Source of the DNA: JAWPMT01 sp964653795
GTDB lineage: Bacteria > Bacteroidota > Bacteroidia > Cytophagales > Cyclobacteriaceae
Length of the DNA: 5,509 bases
Direction of reading: 5' to 3'
Assembly: GCA_964653795.1 (NCBI GenBank)
Contig: CAZZHO010000246.1
Span: 1 to 5,509 of the forward strand
Below the pieces are notes generated by a model. That model did no database searches, was not told the origin of the DNA, and saw nothing but the letters and a program-made list of their open reading frames with translations. Below are positions 1 through 5,509 of this stretch, piece after piece; positions within the stretch are counted from its first letter, which is position 1, and each line of letters begins with the position of its first letter. The position numbers and the translations under genes were made by a program.

Positions 1-3000
1 CCAACCGCAGCAATTCCATTGCTCAAATCGTATGTAGTGCCATATGTAAGCGTTGGAATGTCAAAGTCGATTTCCAGCATATTTGATTGTGTACTAGCAT
101 TTTGCGCTGCATCTGTAGCAGCAGATGCCACTACCTGAACCGAGACTAAGCCCGCAGCAGCGGGAACAAGCTCCACCGTGAAAACAGTGTTGTCACTCGT
201 TTGTAAATTCTGGGCGGTGCTATTGGCCAGTGTCAGGTCTTCAATGGCAAAACCTTGGACTTCTTCACTGAAGGTTATAGTGACCGGAATAGGACTGATA
301 ATTGTTGGATTGTTTGCGGCAGTTGAAACGGTAACGGTGGGAATAATCGCATCAGTTGTTTGGCCCTGGAAAGCGGCCACGTTGCCATTGGTTCCATTGC
401 CATTTCCAGCTACATCCACAATATCAGTGTTGGCTTTTAGATTAATTCGGTACTCCCCTTCACCAGAGGAAATGGTAGTCGTGAGCCGAAACTGTTCATC
501 AGAAACTACCTCAATGTTTGTCACAGAACCTGTCACATCACCGGAAAGGGCTTCAAACTCAAAATCATCAGTGGTGACAGATGTGGTATTCATCGCTTCA
601 CTGAATGTAACAAGGGCAGTGGTGCTGTTTTCTGAATTGAGGCTCTGAACCTCCGGAAGTCTGGTATCAGCTTGAACGGCCAGTGAAAATGCCGAAGTAA
701 CGGCTGTACCAGCAGCTATTCCATCATTAGGGGTAACGCGCAGCGCCACATGCTTCCCTATATCAGCTGTTGCTAATTGGTAGGTTAGATCATTTGCTCC
801 TGTAATGTCAACCGCATTTGTGCCAGTCTGATCATCCGCTCTTACCCATTGATAAACAGTTCCCTGCTCAGCATCAGTATCAGCATCAGCGTAAGTATAG
901 GCACCTGTTTGTATATCATTGACCTGCAACCCTGAATTACTGACAGTTACATTACTTGCGACTGGAAGTTCGTTGGTGGGTGGTGTGAACCGGATGTCAT
1001 CCAGAAAAATTTGGTCATTTGCCGGATTACCGTTTAAAACGCTGAAACCTTCTACATTAACAGTAAAAGAACTTATATGCTGCCAGTTGAGCGATACTTC
1101 CGTATCTGCCAGGTCCACAAAAGTGTTGTACTCCAGGTTGTTGACTGCAGTATTTGGACCTCCTCCGGGTATAAAATCTGCTACTACACGAAGCAGTGTA
1201 TTGCTCGAGGTAAAATTTAAGCCAAGGACATCTACTGGAGAAGAAAAGTTCACCGTAACCACGTCCCCTCTGGCCTCGAATACATCATCTTCACTATCGT
1301 TAAGCGCTGAATTCGTGAAAGTCAGGTTATCACTGGTACTTATGGAAATGGTGACATTGTCTACTGTTTCAGAAGTGACGAAAGACTGTGAAGAAGCATT
1401 ATCGGCCGAAAAAATCGAAAATGGTATAATCTCTATGGGTGAACTCTCGACAGGTGACCCTTGAGAAAGACCATCACTTGGTGTAACCTCTACGCTGACA
1501 AAAGCTCCAACATCTGCTTGTACAGGGCTATAGGAGGAAGAGGTGGCTCCAAATATCATCATTCTACCCGCGCCAGCGGCATTAGTGGAGCGATACCATT
1601 GGAAAGTACTACCCACTTCCGGATCCGAATCTGCATCGGAATAGTCGTAGGTTGCTCTCATGGAACCAGTTTCAGCAAAAGTTCCTTCAGTAGCCACATT
1701 AGCAACTACTGGTGCCGTATTAGAAGGAGCTGAGAAGGCAAAATCATCCAGAATCGGGCCCGAAGTATATTCATGGGTAATGGTAAAGGAAGAGACCGAC
1801 CTCCAGTTTAGTTCCACGATGTTTGCGACGGTTCCTCCTTCAAAAACGTCGAAATTCCGAGTTCCTAAATTATCAATCGATGCTACTATGATGGAGTTGA
1901 CTTGATCAGATGGGGTGAATGTCCAATCTTGTCCACTACTGGCAAAGTTCAAGCTCGCTTTTATAGTGGTCAAATCAACTGGTGAACTAAAGCTCACCTG
2001 AGTTGTAAGGAAGTCAGAAGAAGTGAATGTAAGCACAGCCTCTCCCTCCCACTGTGGGGGAGTCAGATTAAAGTTGCTATTGGCCGAGGAAAGAGACCGC
2101 ACCTCGTCGGTTGTTATCGTTACAGTTACACCGTTGATAGTTTGAGTGGCTGTGTTTTCGTCGGTGATGACAGTTCCGTTCGCGGAATTAAAGTCAAACA
2201 GATCTGAGGTTAGTACATCAAAAGCTTGAGATCGCACAAATGCGTTAGAGCCTGTAGCACTTCCCTCATTACCCGCCACATCCGTAAAGTTTTCCTTGCT
2301 TACAGCCAGGTAATTCAACGTTGAAGCGGCAGGATCATTTGGAGTGACGGTCGAAGTGAATGTTATATTATCACCCGTAGATAAAGGCCCAAGTGTTACC
2401 GTCGAAGGCGCAACCACATCGGATAGCTCAAAACCCGAAACTTCTTCGGTAAATGTAAACGTTGCGGTCGCCGTTTCCCCACTTGTCAACTCTGTGTCGT
2501 CAATAGCGATGGAGGTGAGATCTGGTCGTTGTGTATCGATGGACACGGTTGTCTCTATGGTTCCTGTTCCAGCAGTGCCATCACTAACTCTCGTAACACC
2601 GCTTAGGTCAAATGAAAGGGTAGCGTCGGTCATTTCTACACCCATATCTGGCTTAAAAAAAACAGAAATGCCTGTTCCCTCAGCCAACGTGTTAATGCTA
2701 ATTCCCATATCCGTCACTGGGAAAGGAATGGTCACATCATCATTATCGACTCCTTCCACCAATCGGTCAAACTGAATAAACCAGGATACAAATGAACTAC
2801 CAATTGACTCAATATTTGCGTCCTCTGGTTCGATCAAAGTTCTTGCCCCAATAGGTGTAACCGTATAGGTAGCTAAGAAGGACTCGAACACGGTCGCAAT
2901 GGAAACAACTATTAAGCTAGTACTATTTGTCCCTTCTGGAGCTGTATCTCTGACTCTTGCATAAATAGTTAATGGTTCTCCATCCAAATCTCCATTTGAT

Positions 3001-3290
3001 GTAGTCAAATTGAGCGATTGCGAAAATGTGATGTCATCCAGGGAGAATTCGAAATCGGGTGCTGAACTCGTGACCACAGCGTCTCCTGAGAGGTTGTCCC
3101 CTGAGACAGTGAAACTTTGGGACTCGGAGGGAGTGCCGGAAACGGACTCGAAAGACACAAAATTCTCAGTAACCGTGAATGATGGAGAGGGAGGAGGCGG
3201 TTGTGCTGAGGAAATTCTGTATGACAATACAAAACACAGGAGCACTAGACCAAGGCCCTTGATTTTTGGCGAGTTGATAAATGATTGCAT
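1..3290 (-). CDS. Large secreted multidomain Ig-like/beta-sandwich protein, 3' end outside the window
   Basis: The frame stays open from ATG 3290-3288 to the window edge, giving 1096 whole codons with no stop, and continues outside. An in-frame TAA at 3305-3303, with only four non-start codons between it and the ATG, fixes this start. There is no Shine-Dalgarno; A occurs at -3, -4 and -6, as is common in Bacteroidota. Order of parts: signal peptide (1-29); Ig-like fold with the FTVSG...LTIYARV pattern (about 37-145); an unclassified beta-rich segment (146-251); a Big_12-like Ig domain ending in DVAGN (252-355); two copies of a jelly-roll-like plus Asp-rich Ig-like pair (357-622 and 623-873); an Ig-like domain with FSEAM (874-979); a second FSEEV Ig domain (980-1077); and the beginning of another module. 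No catalytic domain is visible. Role is inferred as surface adhesion, matrix or an exoprotein stalk, possibly exported by the type IX system. The C-terminus that would show a sorting domain is missing. It is too generic for a gene symbol. Confidence 0.93.
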   Translation of the reverse strand, partial: MQSFINSPKIKGLGLVLLCFVLSYRISSAQPPPPSPSFTVTENFVSFESVSGTPSESQSFTVSGDNLSGDAVVTSSAPDFEFSLDDITFSQSLNLTTSNGDLDGEPLTIYARVRDTAPEGTNSTSLIVVSIATVFESFLATYTVTPIGARTLIEPEDANIESIGSSFVSWFIQFDRLVEGVDNDDVTIPFPVTDMGISINTLAEGTGISVFFKPDMGVEMTDATLSFDLSGVTRVSDGTAGTGTIETTVSIDTQRPDLTSIAIDDTELTSGETATATFTFTEEVSGFELSDVVAPSTVTLGPLSTGDNITFTSTVTPNDPAASTLNYLAVSKENFTDVAGNEGSATGSNAFVRSQAFDVLTSDLFDFNSANGTVITDENTATQTINGVTVTITTDEVRSLSSANSNFNLTPPQWEGEAVLTFTSSDFLTTQVSFSSPVDLTTIKASLNFASSGQDWTFTPSDQVNSIIVASIDNLGTRNFDVFEGGTVANIVELNWRSVSSFTITHEYTSGPILDDFAFSAPSNTAPVVANVATEGTFAETGSMRATYDYSDADSDPEVGSTFQWYRSTNAAGAGRMMIFGATSSSYSPVQADVGAFVSVEVTPSDGLSQGSPVESSPIEIIPFSIFSADNASSQSFVTSETVDNVTISISTSDNLTFTNSALNDSEDDVFEARGDVVTVNFSSPVDVLGLNFTSSNTLLRVVADFIPGGGPNTAVNNLEYNTFVDLADTEVSLNWQHISSFTVNVEGFSVLNGNPANDQIFLDDIRFTPPTNELPVASNVTVSNSGLQVNDIQTGAYTYADADTDAEQGTVYQWVRADDQTGTNAVDITGANDLTYQLATADIGKHVALRVTPNDGIAAGTAVTSAFSLAVQADTRLPEVQSLNSENSTTALVTFSEAMNTTSVTTDDFEFEALSGDVTGSVTNIEVVSDEQFRLTTTISSGEGEYRINLKANTDIVDVAGNGNGTNGNVAAFQGQTTDAIIPTVTVSTAANNPTIISPIPVTITFSEEVQGFAIEDLTLANSTAQNLQTSDNTVFTVELVPAAAGLVSVQVVASAATDAAQNASTQSNMLEIDFDIPTLTYGTTYDLSNGIAAV
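60..353 (-). other. Ig-like domain with FSEEV motif
   Basis: Residues 980-1077 contain DAIIPTVTVSTAANNP, then IPVTITFSEEVQGFAIEDLTL, FTVELVPAAAGLVSVQVVAS and ATDAAQNAS. This is a very common Ig-like repeat of bacterial adhesins, usually ending in D-x-A-G-N; here the Gly of that turn is replaced by Gln. The sequence after it (residues 1078-1096, IPTLTYGTTYDLSNG...) starts a further module that is cut by the window edge. Confidence 0.72.
354..671 (-). other. Ig-like domain with FSEAM motif
   Basis: Residues 874-979 begin ADTRLPEVQSLNS, then TALVTFSEAMNTTSVTTDDFEF, a central strand pair, YRINLKANTDIVDVAGNGNG and a closing VAAFQ strand. The F-S-E-x-M-x-x-x-S-V-x-x-x-D-F signature is that of the bacterial Ig-like 'Big_5-type' fold used in surface stalks. 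The D-x-A-G-N turn near the end matches the neighbouring modules. Confidence 0.65.
672..1424 (-). repeat. Two-domain unit, copy 2 (jelly-roll-like + Asp-rich Ig-like)
   Basis: Residues 623-873. The jelly-roll-like part (623-771) repeats the copy 1 landmarks: VNFSSPVDVLGLNFTSSN, VSLNWQHISSFTV and IFLDDIRFTPP. The Ig-like part (772-873) repeats NELPVASNV, YADADTDAEQGTVYQWVR, the A-T-A-D-I-G-K strand and V-T-P-N-D-G-I. The two copies are clearly homologous but only moderately similar, so the duplication is old. At DNA level 867-890 holds four near-copies of a 6-base repeat encoding the Ala/Thr-Asp run. Confidence 0.8.
1425..2222 (-). repeat. Two-domain unit, copy 1 (jelly-roll-like + Asp-rich Ig-like)
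   Basis: Residues 357-622. The first part (357-520) is a jelly-roll-like beta sandwich with VSFSSPVDLTTIKASLNF (434-451), VELNWRSVSSFTIT and a closing PILDDFAFS. The second part (521-622) begins NTAPVVANV and has YDYSDADSDPEVGSTFQWYR, followed by the Y-S-P-V-Q-A-D-V-G-A and V-E-V-T-P-S-D-G-L strands. This Ig-like module ('Y-x-Y-x-D-A-D-x-D...W-x-R...A-D-v-G-k') recurs in bacterial exoproteins. Copy 2 follows directly with the same order and landmarks, so the unit was duplicated as a pair and then diverged. Confidence 0.8.
2226..2537 (-). other. Big_12-like Ig domain
   Basis: Residues 252-355 start with DTQRPDLTSIAIDD, continue with GETATATFTFTEEVSGFELSDV and close with NFTDVAGNEGSA. The combination D-T-x-x-P, G-E-T-A-x-x-x-F-x-F-x-E-x-V-x-G-F-x-x-x-D and F-T-D-x-A-G-N is the hallmark of bacterial Ig-like domains of the Big_12 kind, found in long repetitive surface proteins. 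A structural, stalk-forming role is expected. Confidence 0.75.
2538..2855 (-). other. Unclassified beta-rich segment
   Basis: Residues 146-251 are rich in Val, Thr, Ser and Asp and contain FVSWFIQFDRLVEGVDNDDVTI, best read as FSEPV-like 'QFDRLVEGV' followed by DVTI, then a DLSGVTRVSDG turn and a closing TIETTVSI strand. The layout resembles a diverged bacterial Ig-like domain of the 'F-x-x-x-V-x-G-V-x-x-D-D' type, in which a surface-exposed loop precedes the D-D-V strand. It has no named family that I recognise with certainty. Confidence 0.45.
2895..3182 (-). other. N-terminal Bacteroidota-type Ig-like domain
   Basis: Residues 37-132 carry the pattern SESQSFTVSGDNLSGD, then FEFSLDD, then a Ser/Thr-rich strand, then LTIYARV and a closing GTNSTSLIVVS strand. 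This pattern is widespread in secreted Bacteroidota proteins as a beta-sandwich spacer ('feisld...tiyVR...Gt..g.i.v.s'). The role is structural: it probably starts the stalk after the signal peptide. The family resemblance is from pattern recognition, not a search. Confidence 0.7.
3204..3290 (-). other. Signal peptide of the large secreted protein
   Basis: Residues 1-29 have two lysines at 9 and 11, a hydrophobic core GLGLVLLCFVLSY (12-24), and a small-residue end S-S-A before Gln30. This fits Sec signal peptidase I cleavage after Ala29, a pattern very common in Bacteroidota exported proteins. The mature protein would begin with a Pro-rich linker (QPPPPSPS). A Cys at 19 lies inside the hydrophobic core rather than in a proper lipobox context, so a lipoprotein is less likely. 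Confidence 0.88.
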
Positions 3291-3399
3291 GGTTGTAGTC
3301 GCTTATTGAAACGTATTCAAGTATGAATATCTCAAGAAGGGCTGTACTTATTTCAGCAATGTGGCGCGCTATAAGACCTCAGGGGTGAATGATGCAATC
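3283..3399 (-). promoter_or_regulatory. Upstream 8-base complement of the start codon region
   Basis: GATTGCAT at 3399-3392 is the exact reverse complement of ATGCAATC at 3290-3283, which includes the start codon of the surface protein. If transcription begins upstream of 3399, pairing would hide the start codon. The loop between them is about 100 bases and the stem is only 8 pairs, so it may be chance. Confidence 0.2.
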
Positions 3400-3411
3400 T
3401 ATGTGGTGAAT
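3384..3411. repeat. Direct repeat CATTCACC upstream of the surface-protein gene
   Basis: CATTCACC occurs at 3411-3404 and again at 3391-3384 on the minus strand, with start points 20 bases apart, about two helical turns. Such spacing suits a regulator binding as a dimer on one face of DNA, and LytTR regulators do bind direct repeats. The sequence does not clearly match the classical LytTR site, so a binding role is only a suggestion. Confidence 0.3.
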
Positions 3412-3422
3412 GGATTTGGAGT

Positions 3423-3510
3423 TTTAATATTCAGGACCGTTATTTATTAAAATCAGAATTGACTTCATAACATTCTGAGTAAGCGTTTTAAGCTGCTCCT
3501 GAATGTTAAA
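3423..3510. repeat. Nested inverted repeat between the kinase and surface-protein genes
   Basis: Outer arms 3510-3497 (TTTAACATTCAGGA on the minus strand) and 3436-3423 (TCCTGAATATTAAA) are complementary at 13 of 14 positions. Within them TTAAAA (3491-3486) pairs with TTTTAA (3452-3447), and TCAGAAT (3478-3472) pairs with ATTCTGA (3459-3453). The three pairings nest, so the transcript could form one long interrupted hairpin of about 88 bases. No flanking target duplication was seen. It may be a terminator or mRNA 3' end stabiliser, or a small repetitive element. Confidence 0.7.
3449..3478 (-). terminator. Probable intrinsic terminator of the two-component operon
   Basis: A perfect 7-base inverted repeat (TCAGAAT / ATTCTGA) with a 12-base loop is followed directly by TTTT and an AT-rich tail, 52 bases after the kinase stop codon. 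The stem is weak because only two of its seven pairs are G-C. The surrounding nested arms could strengthen it. The position after the kinase and before the next gene suits a terminator. Confidence 0.5.
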
Positions 3511-3521
3511 GGCATTGAACC

Positions 3522-3553
3522 CAAATACATCAGGCAGCAAACTTCAGCACAAA
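3522..3553 (-). promoter_or_regulatory. Possible Bacteroidota-type promoter at the end of the kinase gene
   Basis: TTTG at 3553-3550 and TGTATTTG at 3529-3522 are separated by 20 bases. This approximates the Bacteroidota sigma-ABfr pattern (TTTG, 19-21 bases, TAnnTTTG) with one deviation at the second base of the -7 box. It overlaps the last codons of the kinase gene and would give a leader of more than 200 bases that also contains the proposed terminator, which weakens the case. Confidence 0.22.
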
Positions 3554-5413
3554 AGTCGTCCCTTCCTTTACCTCGAAGGAGTATTCTCCTTCCAACTGAT
3601 CGCTTAGAATACGTACCAGCCTTAGACCCAAGGACCTGGTTCTTCGCAAGTCTATCTCCTCAGGCAGCCCTTTCCCATTGTCTGAAACATGCAGCTGATA
3701 CGAGCTTTCATCTCTAGTTAAGTAAACATTGAATTCACCCTCATCTTTTCCCTCGAAAGCATACTTGAATGTATTGGTAGTCAATTCATTGATGATAAGT
3801 CCAAGTGGTACCGCGCTCTCCACATCAAAATAGGCATCATCCGCTTTTACATTCACCTGCACTTTAGCCGCCTGTTCACCAAAAGAGGATTTAATTTCAT
3901 TCACCAGCTCCATGATGTACTCACCAAAAGGAATACTCTTTAAGTCTTCGTTTTCATAAAGCTTCTGATGGATCAAGGACATGGACCGGACCCGACCCTG
4001 GCCTTCTTCCAGCACATCTTTGATGCTCTCATCTTCAAACTTGCCTGATTGCAGATACAAGAGATTAGCTATGATTTGCAAGTTGTTTTTGACTCTATGA
4101 TGAATCTCCTTCAGTAGCGTTTCTCTTTCTTTCAGATTCTCGGTGATGATACCATTTTGGACCCCAATCTTCTCCTTTGCTTTCTTGGTAACCAGATAGG
4201 TCCTGACAACCAGAAAAACAATGACCAATAAAGCCAACAGACCTCCAAAAAGAACATATTGAATAAGATTGGTCACTCGCAGTTCATCCTGCTGGTTTTT
4301 AATCAAAAGGTCCTGCTTTTCCACCTGATGTTCAACTGTAAGGCGATTTATCGCTTCTCGATCGGTTATCTTTTGTGATTCCCCTAACCTCTTTTGGTAA
4401 AGCCTCATTTGAACGAGCGCTTCAGTTGGTCTTCGGGTATTTTCATACACATCTGCCAGCATTTGATGAACCTGTGATTTCATTGTCAGGCCTCCTCCTA
4501 TAAGATCAAGCTCACTTAATGTTTTTGAAAGCACCTCTTCCGCCTCATCCCAGGCTTTGTTTCGATGGTGAATTTTGGCAACAGACAATAGAATGGTCAC
4601 CCTGTCAAGGGTATCTCTTGGAAGAATCAAGTCCACAGCCTCATCGTACAATTCCAGCGCTTCTGTATCATTTCCTATTAACTGATGGCAATCAGCAAGC
4701 GACCTGACAGCTGCTATCTTCCATTTAGGTTTAAAGTCTTTGGTCATGGTATATACCCTCTGATGATAAGTCAGCGCTTTATCCCAATCTTCTTTTCCTT
4801 GATAGGCCCTGCCAATTTGATCTAGTGTTGGAGGAATACCACGATCATCTCCCAATGAATCAAAAATTAAGTAGGCTTTATTGAACTTTTCAATAGCGTC
4901 ATCATACTCCTCACTTCGAAGGAGTATCATCCCCTGAAAGTTTAAACTATGTCCAATGTTTTCCTGTAATTCCAGCGACTCCCAAAGGGCGTGAGCATCT
5001 TCCTGGTAAGATAAGGCTCGATCAAAATTTCCAAGGTTCCGATAAATGCGAGACACGCTCTCATCAATAGCGGCTTCAATATGTTGCTCGGAAGAGCTCC
5101 GGGCCATCTCCAAAGCACCCAAAAACTGAGGTAGCGCCACTACCAGATTATTGCTGCGATACTTATGGATGGCATCCAGAGTCGTGGCTACCAGGTTGGA
5201 GCCAGCTATTCCTCTTTTGGCATATTCTCTTGCTATATGACGTACTGAATCTATGTCCTCGAGGGTAAAGGCATAGTTGTTCCCTTGATATTGAATCAGA
5301 AATTCATTCAGTTCCTCTACCTCTGGAGCTACTGCAGGTTTAAACTCTTCATTTTTCTCACAAGAGAAATTTAGCAAAGCCAAAAGCGTCCAGACCAGTT
5401 GCTGATACTTCAT
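3530..5413 (-). CDS. TPR-containing sensor histidine kinase, HisKA_2 family
   Basis: Complete 627-residue sensor kinase that should autophosphorylate on His and pass phosphate to a response regulator, most likely the LytTR protein encoded just upstream. Residues 1-18 form a short basic and hydrophobic leader ending in NFSC, a probable lipoprotein signal with Cys18 as acceptor, although Asn at -3 is not classical. Residues about 113-343 make roughly six TPR helical pairs, for example around GNFDRAL, EEYDDAIEKF and EDWDKAL. A charged coiled coil (344-382) leads into one membrane segment (about 384-407). The HisKA_2 box EIHHRVKNNLQ is at 436-446 with His439 the likely phosphoacceptor. The HATPase domain has the N box INELTTN (541-547), G1 box DNGKGLP (578-584) and G2 box SLGLRLV (594-600). 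All key catalytic motifs are present. TPRs are probably periplasmic and the catalytic part cytoplasmic. The ATG follows the regulator stop by four bases with no clear ribosome site, suggesting translational coupling. The stimulus is unknown. Confidence 0.95.
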   Translation of the reverse strand: MKYQQLVWTLLALLNFSCEKNEEFKPAVAPEVEELNEFLIQYQGNNYAFTLEDIDSVRHIAREYAKRGIAGSNLVATTLDAIHKYRSNNLVVALPQFLGALEMARSSSEQHIEAAIDESVSRIYRNLGNFDRALSYQEDAHALWESLELQENIGHSLNFQGMILLRSEEYDDAIEKFNKAYLIFDSLGDDRGIPPTLDQIGRAYQGKEDWDKALTYHQRVYTMTKDFKPKWKIAAVRSLADCHQLIGNDTEALELYDEAVDLILPRDTLDRVTILLSVAKIHHRNKAWDEAEEVLSKTLSELDLIGGGLTMKSQVHQMLADVYENTRRPTEALVQMRLYQKRLGESQKITDREAINRLTVEHQVEKQDLLIKNQQDELRVTNLIQYVLFGGLLALLVIVFLVVRTYLVTKKAKEKIGVQNGIITENLKERETLLKEIHHRVKNNLQIIANLLYLQSGKFEDESIKDVLEEGQGRVRSMSLIHQKLYENEDLKSIPFGEYIMELVNEIKSSFGEQAAKVQVNVKADDAYFDVESAVPLGLIINELTTNTFKYAFEGKDEGEFNVYLTRDESSYQLHVSDNGKGLPEEIDLRRTRSLGLRLVRILSDQLEGEYSFEVKEGTTFVLKFAA

Positions 5414-5417
5414 GCTC

Positions 5418-5509
5418 TCAATACACTTTGAAATAGGCTTTTAGCTTGTCCTGAAATGACTTGGAAACCGGGATTTTGGCACCCTCCACTGTCACGAAAT
5501 TTGCTCCGA
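5418..5509 (-). CDS. LytTR-family response regulator, C-terminal end only
   Basis: Only the last 29 whole codons and the TGA stop (5420-5418) lie in the window; the start and any receiver domain are beyond the right edge. The visible residues run from Gly-Ala-Asn-Phe to a final Lys-Val-Tyr and contain VEGAKIPVSKSFQDKL. This matches the end of the LytTR DNA-binding domain, where a beta hairpin carrying a 'g-x-x-IPVS' turn is followed by a short basic helix. LytTR proteins are usually receiver plus LytTR transcription factors that bind direct repeats in promoters. The adjacent histidine kinase starts four bases after this stop in another frame, so the pair is almost certainly one operon and this protein is the likely phosphorylation target of that kinase. 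The family call rests on a short C-terminal stretch. That a receiver domain precedes it is inferred from the operon, not seen. Confidence 0.8.
   Translation of the reverse strand, partial: GANFVTVEGAKIPVSKSFQDKLKAYFKVY

Noticed and set aside
178..2775. Several open frames on the plus strand (178-648, 919-1464, 1461-1733, 1660-1905, 2344-2775).
   Set aside because: They lie antisense to the continuous minus-strand reading frame of the secreted protein, have low-complexity Ser/Thr/Val-rich translations without recognisable domains, and are explained as shadows of Thr/Ser/Asp codons.
3005..3309. Overlapping small frames, minus 3232-3005 and plus 3010-3309, at the start of the large gene.
   Set aside because: The minus frame is out of register with the signal peptide and Ig domain, and the plus frame is antisense to them. 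Neither encodes a recognisable protein.
3308..3335. TACGTTTC close to the surface-protein start as a -7 box (3315-3308) with TTG at 3335-3333.
   Set aside because: The -7 box has one mismatch, the -33 element lacks its first T, and the spacing is 17 rather than 19-21 bases, so it is too weak to call.
3364..3371. GC-rich palindrome GCGCGC in the gap.
   Set aside because: It is only six bases, with no extended symmetry, and is expected by chance.
4519..4707. Plus-strand open frame of 62 codons inside the kinase gene.
   Set aside because: It is antisense to well-formed TPR repeats and has no recognisable features or plausible initiation context.

Overview
The window most likely comes from a Bacteroidota genome, probably a marine or environmental Cytophagales- or Flavobacteriia-like organism. 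The evidence is a secreted protein built from Ig-like modules typical of that phylum, with a signal peptide ending in S-S-A before a Gln; a TPR-containing HisKA_2 sensor kinase beside a LytTR-type regulator; and start codons without a clear Shine-Dalgarno sequence but with A at -3. Everything recognisable is on the minus strand, so transcription runs from high to low coordinates. No RNA gene, CRISPR array, insertion sequence or origin was seen.

Layout in the direction of transcription: (1) 5509-5418 is the last 29 codons of a LytTR DNA-binding response regulator. (2) Four bases later, at 5413-3530, comes a complete 627-residue histidine kinase with a lipoprotein-like N-terminus, about six TPR repeats, a coiled coil, one membrane segment, a HisKA_2 dimerisation domain and an HATPase domain. 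The two form one two-component operon. (3) A 239-base gap (3529-3291) contains a nested inverted repeat with a probable terminator at its core, a direct repeat, and an 8-base complement of the next gene's start region. (4) From 3290 to the window edge runs a very large secreted protein, at least 1096 residues, with no stop inside the window. After its signal peptide it is a string of beta-sandwich modules, including a tandemly duplicated two-domain unit (jelly-roll-like plus Asp-rich Ig-like).

The kinase/regulator pair probably senses an envelope signal through its TPR domain and controls transcription through LytTR. The giant protein looks like a cell-surface or secreted adhesin or multidomain exoprotein. 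Its C-terminus, where a type IX secretion sorting domain or an enzymatic domain might lie, is outside the window. Whether the two-component system regulates this neighbour is a guess based on adjacency. The genes belong to known types; the less ordinary parts are the intergenic nested inverted repeat and the duplicated module pair in the surface protein.
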